Source: Flavobacterium aerium
GTDB lineage: Bacteria; Bacteroidota; Bacteroidia; Flavobacteriales; Flavobacteriaceae
DNA length: 64,000 nucleotides
Direction of reading: 5' to 3'
Assembly (NCBI RefSeq): GCF_030766725.1
Contig: NZ_JARQWR010000005.1
Span: 124,001 to 188,000, forward strand
The notes under the pieces were generated by a model, which had not been told where the DNA came from, searched no databases, and worked only from the letters and a program-made list of their open reading frames with translations. The translations under genes were made by a program, and so were the position numbers. Of the stretch, positions 19,170-29,800 are shown one piece after another. The first letter of the stretch is position 1. Each line of letters opens with the position of its first letter.

Positions 19170-19862
19170 ATGAAATTAAGTATCTATCCAAAGAGAGATG
19201 AAACTTTTCAAGAGGTTCGATTAGATTCTAGTATTACTAAAAAGATAATCCCTTATGAAAGCTTTCATTCATTGAAAGTATCAAATGATTTTAATGTAAA
19301 TATTGTTTTTTCTGAAACTGAAGAAGAAATTATTATAGAAACAAATAACAACTTACATAATTATATACACTACGAATATGTTGAAGGAATATTCAATATA
19401 TACAAAAAACATAATTTAGTTTTTAAAGGAAAACAAATACTAAATCTGTATGTAAAGAGTAAACCATTTTTTGATTTTATAGCTATAGATGATTCAAACA
19501 TTACAGTGAAATCTCTAATCGTATCAGAGCATTTAGATATAAAATTAAATGATGACAGTACATTTTCAGGAAAGGTTAAAGTTCAAAAAGGGACTATAAC
19601 TGCCAAAGATGATTCTAAAGTTAAAATAGAAGGGCATATAGAAAACCTAAACCTTAGATTATCTAGTGATAGTGAAATTAAAAATTATGATTTAATAGTA
19701 GATCATATTAAAGCAAATTTATCTGGTGATAGCTCTGCTAAATTAACTGTAAATAATTCTATTGAGTGTAATGCAAAAGGCGATAGTAATTTTAGTTATA
19801 AAGGAAATGCAGTTGTGACCGAAAAAAATATTTCAGGTGGATCTTCCCTAAAAAAGAAGTAA
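19170..19862 (+). CDS. DUF2807-like (GIN domain) beta-helix protein without signal peptide
   Basis: This is a 230-residue protein with a repetitive pattern of short beta-strands. Units such as DDSNITVKSL, DDSTFSGKVK, DDSKVKIEG and SDSEIKNYDL recur about every 17-20 residues, and FHSLKVSNDFNVNIVFSE lies at the front. This is the look of the putative auto-transporter adhesin head GIN domain (DUF2807), common in Bacteroidota. Those proteins normally begin with a signal or lipoprotein peptide. This one starts MKLSIYPKRDE with no hydrophobic segment, so it should stay in the cytoplasm. It lies between the racemase and a hydroxylase gene, in line with the cluster. Its function is unknown to me; a structural or binding role is as far as the sequence supports. 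Confidence 0.7.
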   Translation: MKLSIYPKRDETFQEVRLDSSITKKIIPYESFHSLKVSNDFNVNIVFSETEEEIIIETNNNLHNYIHYEYVEGIFNIYKKHNLVFKGKQILNLYVKSKPFFDFIAIDDSNITVKSLIVSEHLDIKLNDDSTFSGKVKVQKGTITAKDDSKVKIEGHIENLNLRLSSDSEIKNYDLIVDHIKANLSGDSSAKLTVNNSIECNAKGDSNFSYKGNAVVTEKNISGGSSLKKK

Positions 19863-19893
19863 AAAATATATAACCAATAAAAATTATTTTAAA

Positions 19894-20778
19894 ATGAAAG
19901 TGAAAAGGATAGCAAATATATCAACACAGGAGTTTATAAATGAGTACTTAATTTTAAACAAGCCAGTAATTGTAACTGACGGAATGAAAGATTGGGATAG
20001 AGAAAAATTTACACCTCCATACTTAAAAGAACAATTTGGAGATGAATTAGTACAGATATACAATGATTTGTTTGACTTGCAAAATGTAGATACACTTGCA
20101 AAATATTTTGAAGAAAATTTTGATCAAGACAAAAAAGCAAAAGAGTATATTAGATGGTATACACAATTAAAAGATGTAGATTTTTTTTGGTCAGATAATC
20201 TTTTTTCTAAATTAAAAGAATTTTGGAGCCATCCATATTTTGTTCCTCATAATGATTTAAGTGTCCCATTTTGTAAAAAAGAAGACTCCAGAAGTATAAC
20301 AGATTTTCAATATCCTTATAAAGGAATTTTTATTTCTGGAAAAGGAGCAAGAACAAGATTACATAAAGATCCTTTCAATAGTAATGCCTTATTATGTCAG
20401 TTTTATGGAACGAAGAAAATTTATTTATTTCATCCCAATAAAGAAAATAATGTAATGAAAAATAATGAATTTGTTGATTTGATAAATGTTGATCATGTAA
20501 AATTCCCTACTTTTTCTGCTATTGAACCTGATTATGAAGATGTATTGCAACCCGGAGAAATTATCCTTTTCCCATCCGGTTGGTTCCACGACGTGACCTG
20601 TGAATCAGATAGTATATCCGTTACCTGGAATTTTATTCATTCCTCTGGCAAAGAAGGATTATTAAATCATTTAAGAAATAATCCTAACGACGATCAATTA
20701 GAAATTTTAAGATACTTCTTAAAAGACCAAGTACAAGATGAAGCTACAGCAAATCAAATACTAGCTTTTTACGAATAA
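19894..20778 (+). CDS. JmjC/cupin-like Fe(II)/2-oxoglutarate hydroxylase
   Basis: This 294-residue cupin-8/JmjC-type oxygenase is probably a tailoring hydroxylase acting on a free or carrier-bound amino acid. The start VKRIANISTQEFINEYLILNKPVIV is typical of cupin-like domain proteins. The iron ligands are visible as His157-x-Asp159 (RLHKDP) and the distal His232 (SGWFHDV). YGTKKIYLFHP between them is the usual JmjC strand. The reaction would use O2 and 2-oxoglutarate and release CO2 and succinate. It is the last gene of the tailoring block, 85 bases before the giant synthetase gene. The cluster also has a second, unrelated hydroxylase (47364), so two separate hydroxylations are likely. The substrate cannot be told from the sequence. 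Confidence 0.82.
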   Translation: MKVKRIANISTQEFINEYLILNKPVIVTDGMKDWDREKFTPPYLKEQFGDELVQIYNDLFDLQNVDTLAKYFEENFDQDKKAKEYIRWYTQLKDVDFFWSDNLFSKLKEFWSHPYFVPHNDLSVPFCKKEDSRSITDFQYPYKGIFISGKGARTRLHKDPFNSNALLCQFYGTKKIYLFHPNKENNVMKNNEFVDLINVDHVKFPTFSAIEPDYEDVLQPGEIILFPSGWFHDVTCESDSISVTWNFIHSSGKEGLLNHLRNNPNDDQLEILRYFLKDQVQDEATANQILAFYE

Positions 20779-20810
20779 AATCGATTGATATATATATTTT
20801 AAAAAGACCA

Positions 20811-20845
20811 TTGTAATCTTATTTTTAAAAAATATAAGATTACAA
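20811..20845. promoter_or_regulatory. 12-bp perfect inverted repeat in the leader of the giant NRPS-PKS gene
   Basis: TTGTAATCTTAT (20811-20822) is the exact reverse complement of ATAAGATTACAA (20834-20845). The 11-base spacer is mostly T then A and can extend the stem after one mismatch. It ends 18 bases before the ATG at 20864. On the plus strand it is followed by CAAAAACCCCCG, not by a T-run, so it is not a standard terminator for the upstream operon. On the other strand it is followed by TGGTCTTTTT. An operator, an RNA-stabilising hairpin or a translational control element are all possible. Confidence 0.5.
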
Positions 20846-20863
20846 CAAAAACCCCCGTGCCCT

Positions 20864-23800
20864 ATGTTAACTTTTTTAGAAGAACTGGAAAAAAATAATA
20901 TAACTATTTCTCTTGAAGGAAAAGACCTCAAAGTCAATTTCGAAAATGAAATTAAAGAAGAATTAATTGCGAAAATTAAAACGCACAAAGAAGAATTAAT
21001 ATCATTTCTTAAAAAAGTTAATGTACGATCTTCATATAAGGAAATTGAAGCACTTCCTCAAAAAGAATACTATTCAATTTCCAGTGCACAAAGACGTTTA
21101 TGGACATTAAGCCAATTTGAAGGAGTAAGTTCATCATATAACATGCCAGACACTATAACACTGGATGGTAGTTATGATGCTGAAGTCTTTATCAAAGCTA
21201 TAGAAAGTGTTGTAGATCGTCATGAAGTACTTCGTACTGTATTTAGAGAAGTAGTTATCGATGGTGAGATAGAAGTATGTCAGTTTATATTAGATAGAGA
21301 AGAAATAGGTTTTAACATAGCTTACAAAGACTATCGTAAAGAAGCTAATGCGCTACATTTAGCGCAAGAATATATCATAGCAGATTCGTATAAAGAATTT
21401 AATCTATCTGAAGGCCCTTTATTAAGAGTAAGTCTATTGCAAATATCAGAAACAAACTATGTGTTGTATTATAATATGCATCATATCATAACTGATGGTT
21501 GGTCAATGAATATTTTATCAAGAGATATTTTAGCTTACTATGAAAATTACCAATCAGGAAAGACGTTTGATTTACCAGAACTTACCATTCAATATAAAGA
21601 CTATTCACAATGGCAATTAAATCAACTATTGACTGAAGAGTATAAAACTCATAAAGCATATTGGAGAACAAAGCTATCCGGAGATTTACCAATATTAGAT
21701 TTACCAGGAATGAAGTTACGACCAAAACTAAAAACGAATAATGGAGGAAGTTTAAAAGGATATTTTGATAATAAGGATGTTAAATTAATTCGAGATTATG
21801 TAAGTAAAAAAGAAGGAACTTTATTTACATTTTTAATTACATCATTGAAAACATTATTCTATAGGTATACTGGGCAAGAGGATATTATTATAGGGACCCC
21901 AGTTGCAGGTAGAGATCATACCTCGTTAGAAGATCAAATAGGCTTTTATGTAAATACGTTAGTTTTACGTGATACGATAAAAGGTGATGAAAGTTTTGAT
22001 ACAAATTATGCAAGAATTAATGCTAATTTAGTAGAAAACTATAAACATCAAATGTACCCATTTGATAATATAGTTGAAGATTTAGGATTAAAAATAAACA
22101 CAAGTAGAAGTGCTATATTTGATATAATTGTTGTGCTTCAAAATGCAGGAGAAACACATAATGATGTCAAAATATCTAATGAAAAAGGATTAATTGTAGA
22201 GGATTTAGGTGAAATAAAAAATAAGTTCGATATTGAATTTGTTTTTTATGAATTTGGAGAATCACTAGGTTTAAATATTAATTATAACAAGGATCTGTAT
22301 GATAAAAAAATGATTGAACAAATGTTTTATCATTTCCACAACATTGTATTACAACTCATTCATAAAAATGAGTCCTCCATATTAAGTATAGATTATCTCA
22401 CAGTAGCAGAAAAAGAAGAATTAATAAATAATTTCAATGCTACTACATCAACATATCCAAGTAAGCAAACAATTGCAGAACTATTTACATTACAAGTAGT
22501 AAAAACACCGGATAATACTGCAATTATCTTTGAAGGAAAACAGCTTACCTACAAAGAACTAGATGACATTTCAAGTCAGTTATCAAACTACTTAATAGAA
22601 CATCATGTTATAAAAGTTGAAGATTTTATTGGAATCGATTTACAACGTAGTGAATGGTCTATAATAAGCATTTTAGCAATTCTAAAATCTGGAGGTGCTT
22701 ATGTACCAATAGACGCAAACTATCCACAAGAACGTATTGACTATATAAAATCTGACACTAATTGTAGTGTAATTATAGATGAAGACTTTTTGAAGGAATT
22801 TGAGAAAAATCGTTCAGCTTATGCTACAACAAAACCAAAAGTAAGTGTAATGCCTTTTAATCTAGCTTACGTAATGTATACTTCCGGATCTACAGGAATT
22901 CCCAAAGGAGTTTTAGTAGAACAACGAAATGTAATCAGATTGGTAAAAGAAACAAATTATTATAATTTCAGAGTAGAAGATATATTGTTAAGTACTGGGG
23001 CATTCTCTTTTGATGCAACTACTTTTGAGTATTGGGGAACATTATTAAATGGAGGTAGCCTAGTATTATGTCCACAAAATACATTACTTGATACTGAACT
23101 ACTATCCAAAACGATACGAGAAAATCATGTAAATGTAATGTGGTTTACTGCGGGATGGCTAAGTCAGCTTGTAGATACCAAAATTAGTTTATTTAGCTCA
23201 TTAACAACAATACTAGCAGGAGGAGATAAACTATCACCCTTGCATATAAGTAAATTAAAAGAGACTTATCCTGAGTTAAAAATTATCAATGGATATGGAC
23301 CAACAGAAAACACAACTTTTTCGCTTACTTATGAAATAGGAAAAGTACAAGGTGATATTCCAATTGGCTATCCAATCAATAATAGTACAGCATATATTTT
23401 AGATGAAAATAGATCATTAGTTCCGAAGGGAGTAATTGGAGAAATATACTTAGGTGGTGAAGGATTATCAAGAGGATATTTGAATGATGAAGCATTGACT
23501 TCAATTAAATTTATAGCAAATCCATTTCAACAAAGAAGTCGTTTATATGCAACAGGCGACTTAGGAAGACTAATGTCAGATGGGGCCATAGAATTTATGG
23601 GTAGAAAAGATGACCAAGTAAAAATAAGAGGGCATCGTATCGAATTAGGAGAAATAGAAACGACACTAAATAATATAAAAGAAATTGAACATGCTGTTGT
23701 ATCCTATTTAGAAGAATATGGATTAGTAGCTTATTACAAATCAAATGAAGATATATTATTAGATGATATACGAAATCACCTTACAAAAATATTACCTTCT

Positions 23801-26800
23801 TATATGATTCCTACCTACTACATTCAATTAGAGGAAATTCCTTTAACTAAAAATGGAAAAGTAGATAGAAAATCATTACCATTACCAGATACGTCAATAC
23901 AAAATAACGCTACAATTTATGTTGCACCTAGAGATATACTTGAAACAAAAATAGTTGCTATTTGGGAAGATGTACTAAAAAAAGAAAACATAAGCATTAC
24001 TGATGATTTCTTTGAACTTGGTGGACATAGTTTAAAAATGATGCGTTTAGTAAATGCATATCATAAAGAATTCAATGTAAAATTAAAACTAGAAAAATTA
24101 TTTGCAAATAATATATTACAAACACATGCGGTTCTAATAAGAGAAGCAGATAATAGACTTGATTTATCAATTCCAAAAGTAGAAGAACGAAAAAGCTATC
24201 CTATCTCAGATGCACAGCGCCGTTTGTGGATAGCAAGTCAGTTTAAAGGTGTAAGTGCAGCATACAATATCTCAGGGGATTTTCAACTTGCGGGTAATTA
24301 TGATATCACTATTTTCACGAAAGCAATAGAAAGTGTTATAGATCGTCATGAAACATTACGAACAGTATTTAGGGAAGTAGAAGGAAATGTTCATCAATTT
24401 ATTTTAGATAGAACTACATTAGGATTTGAAATTGATTACCAAGATTTTAAAAATGAAGACAATCCTATTGCCATAGCAAGTGCATATATAAATGATGATT
24501 CATCTAGAGAGTTTAATCTATCCGAAGGACCATTAGTTCGAATAAGCTTATTAAAAATTTCAGAAGAAAATCACATCTTATACTTTAATATGCATCACAT
24601 TATCAGTGATGGTTGGTCAATGAATGTTTTATCGAAAGATATTTTATCATACTACGAACATTACAACGATGGAAGCGCACTTAATTTATTAGAACTACGT
24701 ATACAATACAAAGATTATTCGTTGTGGCAATTAGCACAATTAGAAACTGACGAATATGGCAACCATAAAGAATATTGGGAAAATAAATTATCAGGTGAAT
24801 TAACACTCTTAAGTCTTCCGGGGATGAAGTCACGTCCTAGAGTGATGACAAATTCGGGGAAGAATTTAAGGACCTACATAACTAAAGATAAAGTAAAATC
24901 AATTAATGATTATGTCAAAGTAAATGGAGGAACCCTATTCACATTTCTTATAGCTTCTGTCAAAATCTTACTTTATAAATATACTGGAGAAGAAGATATT
25001 ATAATTGGCAGTCCAACAGCTGGAAGAGAACATGCAGAGTTGGAGAATCAAATAGGATTCTATGTAAATACTTTAACATTGCGTGATCAAGTAAATGGGA
25101 AAGAAAATTTTGATTGGAATTATACCCAAATTAAAAACAATTTACTAGAATCCTATGAACATCAAGTGTATCCATTTAATCGCCTAGTTGAAGATTTAAA
25201 TTTAGAAAGGGATATAAGTAGAGGTACTATTTTTGACGTATTCGTTCATTTAAATAACACAACGGAGTTTAATTTCACTGAGGAAATTGAAAGAACCGAC
25301 AAGTTATTTGTAAAAGATTTAGGAGATGTTATAAGTCTTTTCGATATAGAGTTTGCTTTCCAAGAAGTTGGAGAATACTTATCTCTAGATATTATTTACA
25401 ATCCTGATCTTTATGATGGAGAGATTATCGAAAGAATTTTTTATCATTATGATAATATTATAAAATTTGCACTTAAAAATAATGATATTTCAATATCTGA
25501 TTTTGATTATTTATTAGATGTTGAACGTGAAAAATTATTGAATGAATTCAATAATGCAGAAATTACTCAAGTTAACAATAAAACAGTAATAGATCTTTTT
25601 GAAGAGCAAGCAATAACAAGACCAAATGATATTGCCATAGTATTCGAAAAAAATGAGTTGACTTATAAAGAACTAGATGAAAAATCTAATCAACTAGTCC
25701 ATTATTTAGCAAAAGAAAATGGCTTGAAACAAGGAGAGCTGGTTGGAATAAAACTAGAACGAAATGAATGGGCAATAGTTAGTATTCTTGCTGTACTAAA
25801 AAGTGGTGCTGTATACGTTCCGATTGATACTAATAATCCAATTGAACGAATAGATTACATCTTAAAAGATTCATCTTGCTCTATTGTGATAGATAGTGTA
25901 TTAATAAATAGATTTAAAGATTTAAATGAAAATTTTGAGAAAAATAAACTAGAAAACAATATTGCCCTAAATGATTTGGCATATATTATTTATACTTCTG
26001 GCTCTATAGGAAAACCGAAAGGAGTTGAAATATCACATGCCTCTTTTATAGACTACGTTAGTACATTCAAATCATATTTTAAAGTAACCTCAAAAGATAG
26101 TATTTTACAACAGGCTAGTTTATCTTTTGATACATCAATTGAAGAAATATTTCCTATTTTAATTAGTGGAGGAATGTTGGTCATTCATAAAGATAAAACG
26201 GACTTCAAAGCGTTATTTAATTTATGTCAAGAAAAAAGAATTACGATTCTAAGTACAAACCCTTACGTATTACAATATTTAAATGAAAATTATAAATCAT
26301 ATACACTTTCGCTAAGAGAAGTTATTAGTGGTGGAGATGTATTAACGATGAATCAGATTAATAATTTATATGACATTTTTAATGTGTATAACACATATGG
26401 CCCAACTGAAAGTACTGTATGCTCTACCTATTATAAAGTAAAAGGAGGAGAAAAAAATGTTCCAATCGGAAGACCTATTCTCAACAGACAAATATATATA
26501 TTAGATAAAGAAAGTACCCAATTAACAGCTCTTGGAGCCGTTGGAGAAATCTGTATAACTGGAAAAGGATTAGCCAAAGGGTATCTCAATAATGAAGAAC
26601 TTACTCAAGAGAAGTTTATCAAAAATCCATTTGTTAAAAATGGACGTTTATACCGCACTGGTGATTGTGGTAAATGGTTAGCAGATGGTAATCTTGTATT
26701 TGTAGGACGTATAGACAATCAAATAAAAATAAGAGGTCATCGTATTGAATTAGGCGAAATAGAGAATACACTATTAAGCTTTGAGGGTATAAAAAATGCG

Positions 26801-29800
26801 GCAGTAATAGCGACAGATAATGCTGTAAGTCACGAAAAAGAATTATGGGCCTATATAACTAGTGATTATGAGATCAGTAGATCAGATATACAAAATCACT
26901 TATTACTTAGCTTACCCAACTACATGAGTCCTTCTAAGATTTTTAGATTAGAGGAGTTGCCATTAACCTCAAATGGTAAAGTAGATAAGAAAGAATTATT
27001 AAGAGTAGAGAATGCAGAATTAGCCTCAGGAGAAGCTTATATCGCTCCAAGAGGAAAAATAGAAGATGCATTAGCTTCAATTTGGTCCGAACTTTTACAC
27101 AAAGACAAAGGCGAAATAGGAATAGACGATGGATTTTTTAATGTTGGGGGGAATTCCTTAAAGATAATTGCATTAAAAACCCAAATAGAAAAAATATTAC
27201 ACCAAGATATTTCAGTAGCAATCTTATTTCAGAATACGACTATTCGTCAGCAAGCAGAATTTTTTGACACTACATTTTCCTCCAATTTTGAAGCAAAATT
27301 CGAAGGTAGCAGACCTCAAGATTTTAACACTACGAATGAAAATAGAGATATCGCTATTATAGGTATGTCAATAAAAACTCCAGGAGCGCGTACTATTTCG
27401 GAATATTGGAATCTTTTAGAAAAAGGGCAAGAACCCTCTTATCGCTTTACAGAAGAAGAATTATTAGCCTCAGGTGTTTCAAGGTCATTAATAAACAATA
27501 AAAACTACGTACGTTCAGGTTTCTATTTGAAAGACCGAAACTTTTTTGATGCATCCTTTTTTGGGTATATGCCATCGGAGGCTCAATTGTTAGATCCTCA
27601 AACCCGATTACTTCATGAAGTAGTTTGGTCTGCACTAGAAGATTCGGGCTATAATCCTTTAAATTATAGAGGCCTTATAGGCTTATATGCAGGTAATAAA
27701 GCAAATTTAGGTTGGCAAGCCTACAACCTTTTAGCTGAGAATTCAGGAAAAATAGATGGATATACAGCGAGTTATTTACAAGACAAAGATTTTGCAAATT
27801 CATTAATTGCCTATAAGTTGAATTTAAAAGGCGCTGTAAATACAGTAAATACAGCGTGTTCTACTTCATTAGTAGCGATTCATCATGCTGCAAAAAGTTT
27901 ATTATCGGGAGAGAATGATCTAGCGGTAGCCGGAGGAGTTTCCTTGCAAATTGGAAGAAAAGAAGGATACATTTATCAAGAAGGAATGATCAGTTCCCCT
28001 GATGGACATACGCGAAGCTTTGATGTCTTGGCAAGTGGTACAGTAGAGAGTGAAGGAGCAGGAGTAGTGGTATTAAAAAAATTAGATAAGGCCATCGCCG
28101 ATGGAGATAACATCTTAGCGATCCTTAAAGGCAGTGCAATAAATAATGATGGAAACCGCAAAGTAGGTTATACAGCACCGAGTGTTGATGGTCAGATCGA
28201 AGTCATCAAAAAAGCACAACAATTTTCCCAGGTAGACCCTAGAACAATAAGTTATATAGAAACCCATGGTACGGCTACAAAATTGGGAGATGTTATAGAA
28301 TTTGAGGCCCTTCGTCAAGTCTTTGGTAATACGGGAGATAAGTATTGTGGATTAGGCTCTGTAAAGAGCAATATAGGGCATTTGGATACCGCTGCAGGTG
28401 TAGCTGGACTTATCAAAACAGTATTGTGTTTACAACACCAAAAGTTAGCTCCGTCTCTGCATTTTAACACCCCAAATCCAGAACTGAGGTATGAGAATAG
28501 TAATCTATATATAAATGATACTTTAAGCCCATGGATCTCGTCCTATGATGGTCCTCGTAGAGCAGGCGTAAGTTCTTTTGGAATAGGAGGCACTAATGCT
28601 CATATAATCTTAGAAGAATATTCAATCCAAGATGAGGTTTTGAAAACAGATAAGCCACAAATTTTTACTCTTTCGGCCAAAACAGCAACAGCTTTAGAAA
28701 GATCAATAGTAGAGCTACAATCATTTTTACAAGAGAAGGAGAGTGTTAATCTATCCAATGCGGCTTGGACCCTTCAAAGTGGAAGAACGACATTCAAACA
28801 TCGGATGAGTTTCACTGCATCAGATAGAGCAACAGCGATTGAAAGACTAGAGCAGGGCAGTTATTTCCGAAATCAGATTCATGGAGATGTGAAGAAAAAA
28901 GTTGTATTTATGTTTTCAGGACAAGGATCCCAATATGTCAATATGGGAAAAGACTTATATGCTTCTCAAGAAGTCTTTAGAGAAACGCTGGATGAATGTT
29001 TTTCCATTGCAGAGCAGATAAGCGGTAATCGCTATAAAGAGATCCTCTTCAGTGAAGATGCTAACCTAATCCATGAGACTCAAAATACGCAACCCATTCT
29101 CTTTGTGTTTGAATATGCTTTAGCCAAGCAATTGATGCATTATGGAATACAACCCGATATGATGATTGGTCATAGTATTGGGGAATATGTTGCAGCCTGT
29201 TTAAGTGGTGTGTTTTCATTAGAAGATGCTATAAAAATAGTAATTAAAAGAGGATCGATGATTCAGAGCCTTCCAAGTGGAAGTATGATAGGAGTAGGAT
29301 TAAGACCAGAAATAGCAAATAAATATACCACAGAAGCTATTTCGATAGCCACTATAAATAGTAAAGAACGTTGTACCTTCTCAGGAACAGATGAAGCTAT
29401 AGCTGCTTTGTGTGAGCAACTTACAGAGGATGGGATTTCATACCAATCCCTACAAACATCCCATGCTTTTCATTCAAGTATGATGAGGCCAATAGAAGAA
29501 GAGTTCACGAATTTTATGGAAACTATTACAATTCATACACCAAAAATTCCTTATATCTCGAATGTTAGTGGAAAATCAATAACTATAGAAGATCTAAATC
29601 AAAAAAGTTATTGGTCAGACCATATTAGAAAAACGGTTCGATTTGAAGAAGGATTAGAGAATATAGTTAGTCAGGATCATGTCGTTTTAATAGAAGTTGG
29701 ACCAGGTTCTACCTTGTATAATTTTGCAAGATCCTATGCGAGGCAATCAGAAACTATCCGAGCCTGTAATGTGGTAAGACACCCAAAGGAAGAAGAGAAT

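Noticed and set aside
20811..20845. Intrinsic terminator of the 17000-20778 block
   Set aside because: The stem is followed on the plus strand by CAAAAACCCCC, not a T-run, and the stem is AT-rich.
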